Below, one piece after another: positions 43,147 to 51,400 of a stretch of 64,000 nucleotides of DNA. This stretch comes from UBA964 sp037444685 (GTDB taxonomy: Bacteria > Pseudomonadota > Gammaproteobacteria > Steroidobacterales > Steroidobacteraceae): assembly GCA_037444685.1 (NCBI GenBank), contig JBBILX010000001.1:434001-498000 (forward strand), given 5' to 3'. The stretch's first letter is position 1. Each line of letters opens with the position of its first letter. The position numbers and the translations under genes are program-made. The notes below the pieces were generated by a model. The model saw only the letters and a list, made by a program, of their open reading frames with translations. It did no database searches and was not told the origin of the DNA.

Positions 43147-45143
43147 GCCTCGCCGGGCGCAACCCGCGCCACGCTGACACCCGGGCCGGGATCCGGAACA
43201 GCATGGCCGGTCTCGACGGGACGCGCCTCGCGCGCCGTGCGATAGCGGCGATCGCAGGCGGCGATGACGCCCCCCAGCGCCATCAGAAACGCCGCGAACC
43301 ACATGTGGTTGATCAGCGGCCGCACCTGTGCGCGCACGCTCCAGCGACCGGCGCCGAGATCCTCGCCGAGCGCCGCAAACACGTCGCGACCCCACTGCAT
43401 GTCGATGCCCGCCTCGGTCATCACTGAGCGCTGCACCCAGTACTGACGCTTCTCGGGATGCAGCCTCGCGACCTGTCGACCGTCGCGCAGCACCGCTATC
43501 TCGGCCCGTACGCCATCGTAGTTTGGACCCTGCACCGGCTCGATCTTGTCGAAGCGGTATTCGTAGCGACCGACCGTCGCGCGGCCACCTACCTCGAGCG
43601 CGACGTCGCGCTCGGCCGTGTACGACTCGACCACCGTGACGCAGAGCACGAACAGACCGAGCCCGAGATGTGCGACGGCCATGCCGAGGACGCCCGGCGT
43701 CAGCGACAGCTTGCGACGCCATCGGTCGATGGGATCAGCCAGCGAGGAGAGCATGATCCAGACCCCGAGCGCGATGCCGACCGGGGTCAGCAGCATGCCA
43801 CCTCCGTAGGCGCCCAGCATGAGCGCCGCGGTCACCGTCCCCGCCATGGCAAGCGTGGTCAGCAACATGCCGCGCTTCTCCCCCAGCCGTCCCTTCTTCC
43901 AGCTCGCGTGGATGCCCACCGCAACCAAACCGATCAAGGGCAGGATCGGCAGCAGGAAGGTCGGATTGAAATACTGCGGCCCCACCGACAGCGTGCCGAG
44001 TCCGAGTGCATCCGAGATCAGCGGCGCCATCGTGCCGGCGAAGACGGTCGCCGTCGCGACGACCAGCAGGATGTTGTTGAACAGCAGGAAACTCTCGCGC
44101 GAAGTGAACTCGAACCCGGCGTTCGACTTCAGCAGCGGCGCGCGCCACGCGTACAGCGTCAGCGCGCCGCCAATCATCACGACGAGGAAGGCGAGGATGA
44201 AGACGCCGCGGGTCGGATCCGCGGCGAACGAGTGCACCGAGACGAGCACGCCCGAGCGGACGAGGAAGGTGCCGAGCAGCGACAGCGAGAACGCGAGGAT
44301 CGCCAGCAGCAGCGTCCAGCTCTTGAACAGGCCGCGCTTCTCGGTGACGGCGAGCGAATGGATCAGCGCCGTGCCGACCAGCCACGGCATGAACGAGGCG
44401 TTCTCGACCGGATCCCAGAACCAGTAGCCGCCCCAGCCGAGCTCGTAATAGGCCCACCAACTGCCGAGCGCGATGCCGACGGACAGGAAGGCCCACGCGA
44501 TCGTCGTCCAAGGGCGCGTCCAGCGGGCCCAGGCCGAGTCGAGCTTGCCCTCGATCATCGCGGCGCAGGCGAACGCGAAGGCCACCGCGAAGCCGACGTA
44601 GCCCGCGTAGAGCATCGGGGGGTGTGCGACCAGCGCCGGATCCTGCAACAGCGGATTGAGGTCGCGTCCGTCCGGCGCGGGCGGATCAATCCGCAGAAAA
44701 GGGTTCGAGGTCGCGAGCGTGAACAGGTAGAACCCGAGGCTGACGACGCCCAGCACGCCGAGCACACGTGCCGCGAAAGGCGGCGGAAGGCCGCGCGAGA
44801 AGAAGGCCACTGCGATGGACCACGCGGCGAGGATCCAGCTCCACAACACGAGCGAGCCCTCGTGCGCGCCCCAGATGGCCGCAACGCGATAGAAAGCCGG
44901 CAACGCCGAGTTCGAGTTCTGCGCGACGTACTCGACCGAGAAGTCGTGCTGCAGGAAGGCCGCCGCGAGGCAGCCGATCGCCACCGAAACCATGCAGAAC
45001 TGGCCGTACACCGCGGGGCCGACTGCCGCCTGCCAGCGCTCACGCTGCAACGCCGGTCCCGTGATGCCGAAAAACGCCTGCAGCGCCGAGAGGACCAGCG
45101 CCAGCACCAGAGTGAAATGTCCGATCTCCGGTAGCACGCGCAC
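43143..45143 (-). CDS. ccmF: Cytochrome c haem lyase subunit CcmF
   Basis: A 666-residue multi-helix protein with the tryptophan-rich haem-handling segment GWGGYWFWDPVENASFMPWL and flanking histidines, as in all CcmF proteins. CcmF with CcmH and CcmI attaches haem to apocytochrome c in the periplasm. The start is a GTG (45143) 1 base after the ccmE stop, with a second GTG two codons later. The stop overlaps ccmG. Confidence 0.95.
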   Translation of the reverse strand: MRVLPEIGHFTLVLALVLSALQAFFGITGPALQRERWQAAVGPAVYGQFCMVSVAIGCLAAAFLQHDFSVEYVAQNSNSALPAFYRVAAIWGAHEGSLVLWSWILAAWSIAVAFFSRGLPPPFAARVLGVLGVVSLGFYLFTLATSNPFLRIDPPAPDGRDLNPLLQDPALVAHPPMLYAGYVGFAVAFAFACAAMIEGKLDSAWARWTRPWTTIAWAFLSVGIALGSWWAYYELGWGGYWFWDPVENASFMPWLVGTALIHSLAVTEKRGLFKSWTLLLAILAFSLSLLGTFLVRSGVLVSVHSFAADPTRGVFILAFLVVMIGGALTLYAWRAPLLKSNAGFEFTSRESFLLFNNILLVVATATVFAGTMAPLISDALGLGTLSVGPQYFNPTFLLPILPLIGLVAVGIHASWKKGRLGEKRGMLLTTLAMAGTVTAALMLGAYGGGMLLTPVGIALGVWIMLSSLADPIDRWRRKLSLTPGVLGMAVAHLGLGLFVLCVTVVESYTAERDVALEVGGRATVGRYEYRFDKIEPVQGPNYDGVRAEIAVLRDGRQVARLHPEKRQYWVQRSVMTEAGIDMQWGRDVFAALGEDLGAGRWSVRAQVRPLINHMWFAAFLMALGGVIAACDRRYRTAREARPVETGHAVPDPGPGVSVARVAPGEA

Positions 45144-45144
45144 C

Positions 45145-45630
45145 TCAGGGCAGCGGGGACGCCGTCCGAGGCGTCAGGGGTGGCTTCGGGTCGACGGGCA
45201 TCACGCCGCCGTGCTGGTCCTTGATCGCCCGGGCGACCTCGGGCGGCATGTAGTTCTCGTCGTGCTTGGCGAGGATCTCATCGGCGCGGAACACACCGTC
45301 CGCGCCGAGCCGCCCATGCGCCACCACGCCCTGGTTCTCGCGAAACAGGTCGGGCAGCACGCCGTTGTAGACGACCGGAACGTCCCGCGCGAAATCCGTG
45401 ACGACGAAGCGCAGATCCAGACTGCCGGGCGCGCGCTGCACCGAGCCGGGCTTGACCATGCCGCCGAGCCGGAAACGTTCCCCGGTCGGCGCCTCGCCAC
45501 GCGCCACCTGGCTCGGGTCGAAGAAGAACATCACGTTCTCCTGGAATGCGCGCAATGCGAGCGCACCGGCGATCGAGACGCCGGCCAGGATGCAGAGGAC
45601 GAGCACTGTTCGACGCTGACGCGGTGTCAC
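45145..45630 (-). CDS. ccmE: Haem chaperone CcmE
   Basis: A 161-residue protein with an N-terminal anchor and the OB-fold core VARGEAPTGERFRLGGMV. The covalent haem-binding region reads LAKHDENYMPPEV, with His (about residue 123) and the H-x-x-x-Y spacing of classic CcmE. It carries haem from CcmC to CcmF. The GTG start overlaps the ccmD stop as GTGA. Confidence 0.95.
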   Translation of the reverse strand: MTPRQRRTVLVLCILAGVSIAGALALRAFQENVMFFFDPSQVARGEAPTGERFRLGGMVKPGSVQRAPGSLDLRFVVTDFARDVPVVYNGVLPDLFRENQGVVAHGRLGADGVFRADEILAKHDENYMPPEVARAIKDQHGGVMPVDPKPPLTPRTASPLP

Positions 45631-45794
45631 GACTGCTCCCCCTCCTCCATGGCGAGCCGGCGGCGCGCGGCCTCAAGAGCGAGCCGGTGCGCGCGCCGAG
45701 CCTGCCAGATGCTGAGGAGGAACGCGAGCGCCGTGACCGCGTACGCGGGCCAGACGAAGGCCGCATAGCCGCCCATCGCCAGGAATTCTCTCAT
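45627..45794 (-). CDS. ccmD: Small haem exporter protein CcmD
   Basis: A 55-residue single-helix protein with the CcmD pattern: GGYAAFVWPAYAVTALAFL, then a basic RRAHR stretch. CcmD stabilises the CcmABCE complex that loads haem onto CcmE. The ATG overlaps the ccmC stop as ATGA, and its stop overlaps ccmE. Confidence 0.9.
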   Translation of the reverse strand: MREFLAMGGYAAFVWPAYAVTALAFLLSIWQARRAHRLALEAARRRLAMEEGEQS

Positions 45795-46528
45795 TGTGCG
45801 ATGACCTCGCGTACCCAGCTCGCGGTGCGTTCGCGCGCCAGCACCTCGCCGCGCAGCCGCACGAGCAGAATTGCCACGAAACACAGTGTAAACGCCAGCA
45901 GCATGACCAGCAGCGGCACCAGCATGTCCACCGGCATCGACGGGCGTTCCATCTTCATCACAGACGGCGCCTGATGGATCGAGTTCCACCATTCGACCGA
46001 GTAGCGGATGATGGGCACGTTGACGACGCCCACCACTGCCAGCACGGCGCTGGCGCGATCAGCGCGCTGCGGATCGTCGAACGCCTGGCGCAGACCCATG
46101 TAGCCGAGATAGAGGAACAGGAGGATCAGCTGCGCGGTCAGCCGCGGATCCCAGACCCAGTAAGTGCCCCACATCGGCTTGCCCCACAGCATTCCGGTGA
46201 CCAGCGAGACCAGCGTGAACCAGGCACCGACGCCCGCACAGCTCGCGGCGACCGCGTGCGCGACCTTCATGCGCCAGATCAGTCCGATCCCGGCCGAGAT
46301 CGCCATCGTCGAATAGATCATCAGCGACAGCCAGGCCGAGGGCGCGTGCACGTAGATGATCCGGAAGCCATCGCCCTGCTGATAGTCGGGGGGAGCCAGC
46401 ACCAGACCTCCATACAGGCCGGCCGCGAGCAAGAGCGCCGCCGGCCAGGCAAACCACGGTGTCAGCCTGCCGGCGATCCGGTAGACGTGCGGCGGTGAGC
46501 CAAGACGGTGAAACCAGGTCCAGTCCAT
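45791..46528 (-). CDS. ccmC: Haem exporter membrane protein CcmC
   Basis: A 245-residue protein with six helices and the WWD-type segment GKPMWGTYWVWDPRLTAQL, flanked by histidines that hold haem. It transfers haem to CcmE at the outer face of the inner membrane. It begins immediately at the ccmB stop and overlaps ccmD at its end. Length and motifs are typical. Confidence 0.95.
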   Translation of the reverse strand: MDWTWFHRLGSPPHVYRIAGRLTPWFAWPAALLLAAGLYGGLVLAPPDYQQGDGFRIIYVHAPSAWLSLMIYSTMAISAGIGLIWRMKVAHAVAASCAGVGAWFTLVSLVTGMLWGKPMWGTYWVWDPRLTAQLILLFLYLGYMGLRQAFDDPQRADRASAVLAVVGVVNVPIIRYSVEWWNSIHQAPSVMKMERPSMPVDMLVPLLVMLLAFTLCFVAILLVRLRGEVLARERTASWVREVIAQ

Positions 46529-47209
46529 CTATTCGATTCCTATCCTCACGGCCACCGTGGCGGCGAGCGGTGCCAGAGTCAGGCTCAGCACCGCCAGCGC
46601 CGCGAGCAGGTACATCGGCCCCGCATAGGTCTCGCCCTGGATCGCAAGCTCCGTCGCTCGCGCGCCGAAGATCACGATCGGGATCACCAGCGGCAGGGTC
46701 AGCAGAGACAGCAGCACCCCGCTGCGCCGCGCGCCGAGCGTCAAGCCCGCGCCGATCGCACCGACGAGGCTCAGCGTGATCGTCCCGAGCACGAGCGCCA
46801 GCCAGATGCCCGGCATGGCCTCGAGTGTCACGCCGTAGGCGACCGCCACCAGTGGAGCAATCAGCGCCAGCGGCAGCCCCGTCAGCAGCCAGTGGGCCAT
46901 CGTCTTCGCGAGCAGCAGCGCTGTCAGCGGCTGGCCAGACACCGCGAACTGCTCGAGGGTGCGGTCCTGTGCATCGTCGCGGAACAGGTGCTCCAGCGCG
47001 AGCAACGAGGATAACAACGCCGCGACCCACAACACACCAGGCGCTATGTCCCTCAATCGCGACATCTCCGGCGTCAGCGCCAGGGGGAACAACGTGCTTA
47101 CGACCGCAAAGAAGGCCAGGGGTTGCACGACTTCCCCGCCTCGGCGAAAAGCGAGAACCAGATCACGCCGCAGGACGAGCAGCACGGCCCGCGGCCAGCC
47201 GACCCTCAC
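46529..47209 (-). CDS. ccmB: Haem exporter permease subunit CcmB
   Basis: A 226-residue hydrophobic protein with six helices and the CcmB pattern: LLVLRRDLVLAFRRGGEV at the start, then LFRDDAQDRTLEQ, and TLPLVIPIVIFGARATE. It forms the membrane part of the CcmAB ATPase that releases haem-loaded CcmE. The GTG at 47209 overlaps the ccmA stop as GTGA; longer in-frame sequence upstream is inside ccmA. Confidence 0.93.
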   Translation of the reverse strand: MRVGWPRAVLLVLRRDLVLAFRRGGEVVQPLAFFAVVSTLFPLALTPEMSRLRDIAPGVLWVAALLSSLLALEHLFRDDAQDRTLEQFAVSGQPLTALLLAKTMAHWLLTGLPLALIAPLVAVAYGVTLEAMPGIWLALVLGTITLSLVGAIGAGLTLGARRSGVLLSLLTLPLVIPIVIFGARATELAIQGETYAGPMYLLAALAVLSLTLAPLAATVAVRIGIE

Positions 47210-47832
47210 GCCGCCCCTCCAAGTTCCAGTCGACGGGTCTCGTGTCCCTCGATCGAGAGGGGATGGTGGACGGCCGCGAGCACGAGACCGCCCGCGGCGA
47301 GATGGGCGGCAAGCAACCGCATCAGCAGCCTCTGCCCGGACGCATCGAGGTTGGTCGTTGGCTCGTCGAGCAGCCACAGAGGCACCGCGAACAGCAGCAG
47401 CGCCGCCAGTCCCACCCGGCGCCGCTGTCCGGCCGACAGACTGCGCAGCGGCTGACCGGCAAAGCGCTCCGCGCCAACCTGCTCGAGCGCCCGATCGAGC
47501 GCGGGGCGATCGACCCGGCGGCGCAACCCCACCGCGAAAGCGAGGTTCTCCCGAGCGGTCAGATCACCCTTGAGCGGGACCTCGTGACCGAGGTAGGCCG
47601 TCTCGCGATGCAGGGCCTGCGGGTCGCGTCGCAGGTCGGCGCCGCGCCAGCGAACGGTGCCCTGCTCCACCTCGCAGAGGCCGACCACGGCCCGAAGCAG
47701 GGTCGTCTTGCCGGCGCCGTTCGGGCCGGTCACCTGCAGACAGTCACCGGCCCCGAGCGCCAGGCTGACACCTCGCAGCACATGCCGGCGGCCACGAAAC
47801 ACGTGTAAGGATTCGACGTCGAGGAGGTTCAT
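47206..47832 (-). CDS. ccmA: Haem exporter ATP-binding protein CcmA
   Basis: A 208-residue ABC ATPase. Walker A is GPNGAGKTTLL (about residues 37-47), the signature LSAGQRRRVGLA lies near 130, and Walker B is LWLLDEPTTNLD near 150. It powers the CcmABCD complex of cytochrome c maturation. It is the first gene of the operon, 43 bases downstream of tRNA-Leu in the same direction. Confidence 0.95.
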   Translation of the reverse strand: MNLLDVESLHVFRGRRHVLRGVSLALGAGDCLQVTGPNGAGKTTLLRAVVGLCEVEQGTVRWRGADLRRDPQALHRETAYLGHEVPLKGDLTARENLAFAVGLRRRVDRPALDRALEQVGAERFAGQPLRSLSAGQRRRVGLAALLLFAVPLWLLDEPTTNLDASGQRLLMRLLAAHLAAGGLVLAAVHHPLSIEGHETRRLELGGAA

Positions 47833-47874
47833 GGAAACATCGTAAGATCAGGACGTTGCCATGAATTCTTCAAG

Positions 47875-47961
47875 TGGTGCCCCGGGCCCGGGTCGAACGG
47901 GCACGGCCTTGCGGCCAACGGATTTTAAGTCCGTAGCGTCTACCGATTCCGCCACCGGGGC
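47875..47961 (-). tRNA. tRNA-Leu (anticodon UAA)
   Basis: On the minus strand this folds as a class II tRNA with acceptor GCCCCGG/CCGGGGC, a long variable arm (GGCCGCAAGGCC region), TTCGA in the T loop, anticodon loop CTTAAAA, and an encoded CCA end. It is the last of three tRNA genes between pgsA and ccmA. Confidence 0.95.
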
Positions 47962-47978
47962 TGCCGGGCCACGAGAAA

Positions 47979-48052
47979 TGGAGGCTGGGGTCGGAATCGA
48001 ACCGGCGTACACGGCTTTGCAGGCCGCTGCATGACCACTCTGCCACCCAGCC
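47979..48052 (-). tRNA. tRNA-Cys (anticodon GCA)
   Basis: Minus-strand cloverleaf with acceptor GGCTGGG/CCCAGCC, anticodon loop CTGCAAA giving GCA, TTCGA T loop and encoded CCA. Seventeen bases separate it from tRNA-Leu. Confidence 0.95.
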
Positions 48053-48131
48053 CCGACCGGTCAGATCGGGATACCAAAAAGCCCTGGATGGCCGATGCGA
48101 GCAGGCTTCCAGGGCTTGGTGGAAGGAACAT

Positions 48132-48207
<76 letters not shown>

Positions 48208-48258
48208 GCCCGTGAGAGGGGCGAAATTGTAGGTTCGCTGGCGCGTAAGTCAAGGAGA

Positions 48259-48825
48259 TCACTGCCTGTCGGGGCGACGCAAATCCGGCCAGGCCGCGCG
48301 CAGATAATCGACCATCGACACCAGAGTCAGCACGGCCGCGATCACGGTCAGCCACAGGCCGAGCTCGTACATCGGGATGAACAGCAGATCCCAGCGGAAC
48401 AGCATCAGGGACAGACCGACGATCTGCAGGATGGTCTTGTACTTGCCGAGCGCCGAGACGGCGACCTTGGTGCGCTGACCAATCTCGGCCATCCACTCGC
48501 GCAGCGCCGAGATGGCGATTTCACGACCGATGATGACGATCGCGGCCAGGACGAGCAGCGGCTGTGAATCGCGCGACACGAGCAGCACCAGCGCCACGGC
48601 CACGATCAGCTTGTCGGCGACGGGGTCGAGAAACGCGCCCAGCCGTGAGGTCTGTCCTAGCTTGCGCGCGTAGTAGCCGTCGAACGCGTCGGTGATGCCG
48701 GCGGCACCGAACAGCAGGCCGGCGGCCGGATCGGCCCAGCGGTACGGCAGGTAGAACAGCACGACGACCAGCGGGATCGCGAGAATCCGCAACCAGGTCA
48801 GTATGTTGGGCAGCGTCCAGAGCAT
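48259..48825 (-). CDS. pgsA: CDP-diacylglycerol-glycerol-3-phosphate phosphatidyltransferase
   Basis: A 188-residue membrane enzyme starting MLWTLPNILTWLRI. The CDP-alcohol phosphotransferase motif D-x2-D-G-x2-A-R-x8-G-x3-D-x3-D is complete in DAFDGYYARK ... RLGAFLDPVADK. It makes phosphatidylglycerol phosphate, the first step to phosphatidylglycerol and cardiolipin. It starts 7 bases after the uvrC stop and is followed by the three tRNA genes, the usual gammaproteobacterial order. Confidence 0.95.
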   Translation of the reverse strand: MLWTLPNILTWLRILAIPLVVVLFYLPYRWADPAAGLLFGAAGITDAFDGYYARKLGQTSRLGAFLDPVADKLIVAVALVLLVSRDSQPLLVLAAIVIIGREIAISALREWMAEIGQRTKVAVSALGKYKTILQIVGLSLMLFRWDLLFIPMYELGLWLTVIAAVLTLVSMVDYLRAAWPDLRRPDRQ

Positions 48826-48832
48826 CCGCGGG

Positions 48833-50671
48833 TCACTCCCCAGGATGCAGATGATCGTACACCGTACGCGCGAGGGTCGGGCCGATCCCCGGCACCTGCT
48901 CGAGGTCGGCAATGCCGGCCCGCAGCACACCCTGTAGTCCGCCGAAATGGCGCAGCAGCGCGCGGCGTTTCGCGGGTCCGAGTCCCGCCACGGTCTCGAG
49001 GATCGACTCGTTGAAGCGGCGCGCACGGCGGCGCCGGTGTCCCGCGAGCGCGAAGCGGTGTGCCTCGTCGCGGATCCGCTGGATCAGGCGCAAGGCCCCG
49101 GACTCGGCACCGGGAATGCGCGGTGCCGCTTCACCGGGCAGGTGCAGACGCTCCTGCCCCACGCGCCGATCCGCCCCCTTGGCGACACCGACGACCAGCT
49201 GGTCGTCGAGTCCGAGTTCGCGGAGCACGGCGACCACGGCGGCGACCTGCGGGGCACCGCCGTCGATGAGCAGGACGTCGGGGCGCGGCACCTCGCCTGC
49301 CTGGATCCGCGTATAGCGGCGGCGCAGGGCCTGCGACAGCGCGCCGTAATCGTCGCCAGGCGCCACGCCAGTGATGTTGAAGCGCCGGTACTCCTTCTTG
49401 AGCGGCCCCTCGGGTCCGAACACGACGCAGGAAGCCACCGTCCCCTCGCCGCCCGTGTGGCTGATGTCGAAGCACTCGAGGCGCGCCGGCAGCTCGGCGA
49501 GGCCGAGTTCGTCGGCCAGGGCCGCATACTGCGCCTCGACGCCCTCGCGCTGGGCCTCCCGCATCCGCAGCGCCTGCGCCGCGTTCTCGAGCGTCAGCTC
49601 CACCCAGCGCGCACCGATGCCACGCTTGGGCACGCGCACTGCGACGCGGTGACCCGCAACCTGCGACAGCGCCTCGCCGAGCGGCTCGAGATCCGGCAGC
49701 TCGCGAGCGAGCAGGACCTCGGCCGGAACTGCCTCTCCTGAGTAGTACTGCAGCACGAACGAACCGAGGGCCTCGGCGGGCTCGGCGAGCGCGGCGCGTG
49801 GAAAGGCCGCCTGCGTGCCGAGACTGCGACCGCCGCGCACGCGCATCACGCAGATCGCGTAGCTGCCGGGATCCCCGCAGATCGCGAACACGTCGACATC
49901 GCGCCGATCCTCGGCTGCGACGATCTGCTGCGCCTGGACCGCCTTGATCGCCGCGATCCGGTCGCGCAGGTCGGCCGCCCGCTCGAACTCGAGACGTTCC
50001 GCCGCCGCCTCCATCTGCCGCTCGAGCGAACGCACGACCTCGCTCTCGCGCCCCTCGAGGATGCCGACGGCCGCCGCGAGGTCGGCGGCGTACTCCTCGG
50101 CGCCGATGAGGCCGACGCAAGGCGCCGAACAGCGGCCGATCTGGTGCTGCAGACAAGGGCGACTGCGATGCGCGAAATAGCTGTCCCGGCAGTTGCGGAT
50201 ATGGAAGGTCTTTTGAAGGAAATGCAGCGTCTCGTAAACCGCACCGGGGCTCGGATACGGTCCGAAATAGCGCCCTGGGGCACTGCGCTGTCCGCGGTAC
50301 AGCGTCAATCGCGGAAACGGATGGCCGGCCGTCAAGTGAATGTAGGGGAAACTCTTGTCGTCACGCAGGACCACGTTGTAGCGCGGCTTGAGCTCCTTGA
50401 TGAGGTTGTACTCGAGCAGCAGCGCCTCGGTCTCGCTGCGCGTGACGGTGACCTCCATGTGCGCGATCAGGCCGACGAGCAGCTGCACCTTCGGGTGCAC
50501 GTTGCCGGGGTTGAAGTAGCTGCCGACCCGGTCGCGGAGGCTCTTCGCCTTGCCGACATAGAGCACGGCCCGATCACTCGCGAACATCCGGTAGACACCC
50601 GGTCGTCGCGGCAGGGTCGCGGCGAAGGCGCGGCCGTCGAACCTCGTGCCTCCTTCCCGCGCACCGCTCAC
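48833..50671 (-). CDS. uvrC: Excinuclease ABC subunit C
   Basis: A 612-residue UvrC with the N-terminal GIY-YIG nuclease (GVYRMFASDRAVLYVGKA, about residues 19-95), a Cys cluster CLQHQIGRCSAPCVG, the UvrB-binding UVR region (about 200-240), the RNase-H-like C-terminal nuclease (ECFDISHTGG and VLLIDGG), and two helix-hairpin-helix motifs at the end (GLGPAKRRALLRHFGG, VPGIGPTLA). It makes both incisions in nucleotide excision repair. The GTG at 50671 overlaps the glycosylase stop and gives the normal length; longer upstream sequence lies inside that gene. Confidence 0.95.
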   Translation of the reverse strand: MSGAREGGTRFDGRAFAATLPRRPGVYRMFASDRAVLYVGKAKSLRDRVGSYFNPGNVHPKVQLLVGLIAHMEVTVTRSETEALLLEYNLIKELKPRYNVVLRDDKSFPYIHLTAGHPFPRLTLYRGQRSAPGRYFGPYPSPGAVYETLHFLQKTFHIRNCRDSYFAHRSRPCLQHQIGRCSAPCVGLIGAEEYAADLAAAVGILEGRESEVVRSLERQMEAAAERLEFERAADLRDRIAAIKAVQAQQIVAAEDRRDVDVFAICGDPGSYAICVMRVRGGRSLGTQAAFPRAALAEPAEALGSFVLQYYSGEAVPAEVLLARELPDLEPLGEALSQVAGHRVAVRVPKRGIGARWVELTLENAAQALRMREAQREGVEAQYAALADELGLAELPARLECFDISHTGGEGTVASCVVFGPEGPLKKEYRRFNITGVAPGDDYGALSQALRRRYTRIQAGEVPRPDVLLIDGGAPQVAAVVAVLRELGLDDQLVVGVAKGADRRVGQERLHLPGEAAPRIPGAESGALRLIQRIRDEAHRFALAGHRRRRARRFNESILETVAGLGPAKRRALLRHFGGLQGVLRAGIADLEQVPGIGPTLARTVYDHLHPGE

Positions 50672-51312
50672 AGCAGCTCCCGGGCCCGCGCCAGCACCGC
50701 GCGGAACATCTGCGGCGTCAGCCGCCGCGTCTGTGTGTTGTAGCGGCTGCAGTGATAGGAATCGAGCAGGGTCCTGCCGGACGGCAGAGGATGTTCTCGG
50801 CCGTGCGCGAAGGCAGCGCCGCGACGCGGCAGGGCGAGCGCGTCGAGCACGGCGTCGTGCGCAATCCGGCCCAGCGCCAGCACGACGCGTGCCTCGGGAT
50901 GCTCGGCGAGTTCCCGGGCGAGAAAACCATTGCAGTTGCGGATCTCGGCCGGCGTCGGCCGGTTCGCGGGCGGCACGCACTTGACGGCATTCGTGATCCG
51001 CACATCGAGCAGGCGCAGACCATCATCGCGGCCGGTGGACTCGGGCCGGTCGGCGAATCCGAGCTCGTGGAGGGTCCGGTAGAGCAGTCCGCCGGCGTGG
51101 TCTCCCGTGAACGGTCGACCGGTGCGGTTGGCGCCGTGCATGCCCGGCGCGAGTCCCACGATCAGCAGGCGCGCCGCCGCATCGCCGAAAGGCGGCACCG
51201 GCCGCGCGTAGTAATCCGGATGCGCGGCGCGGCATTGGTCCAGCAGGTTCGCGAGTCGCGGGCAGCGCCGGCAGGCTGGATCGAAGCGGGCGCACGGATG
51301 GGCGTCACGCAT
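50668..51312 (-). CDS. Uracil-DNA glycosylase, UDGb (family 5) type
   Basis: A 214-residue glycosylase with the UDGb motif A, GLAPGMHGANRTGRPFTGD, where the catalytic Asp of family 1 is replaced as usual for family 5. The C-terminal motif reads SYHCSRYNTQTRRLT, where most members have H-P-S. An N-terminal Cys set (C7, C14, C17 and a later C near 112) fits a 4Fe-4S cluster. It removes uracil and other deaminated purines from DNA. It overlaps uvrC, so two repair functions are co-expressed. Confidence 0.85.
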   Translation of the reverse strand: MRDAHPCARFDPACRRCPRLANLLDQCRAAHPDYYARPVPPFGDAAARLLIVGLAPGMHGANRTGRPFTGDHAGGLLYRTLHELGFADRPESTGRDDGLRLLDVRITNAVKCVPPANRPTPAEIRNCNGFLARELAEHPEARVVLALGRIAHDAVLDALALPRRGAAFAHGREHPLPSGRTLLDSYHCSRYNTQTRRLTPQMFRAVLARARELL

Positions 51313-51400
51313 GCCCGTCGCGAACGGGCCTCGCGGGCGAATCGGGGACCCGGAGCTGCTGTGGCGTCACCCGCCGATTCTAGCCGATTGCGGCTGCGCG

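Noticed and set aside
43458..45134. 558-codon plus-strand open frame opposite ccmF
   Set aside because: It is an antisense shadow of ccmF: low-complexity, full of Arg, Glu and Gln, with no recognisable domain.
49131..50156. 341-codon minus-strand frame inside uvrC
   Set aside because: Same-strand shadow in another frame; uvrC motifs are continuous through the region.
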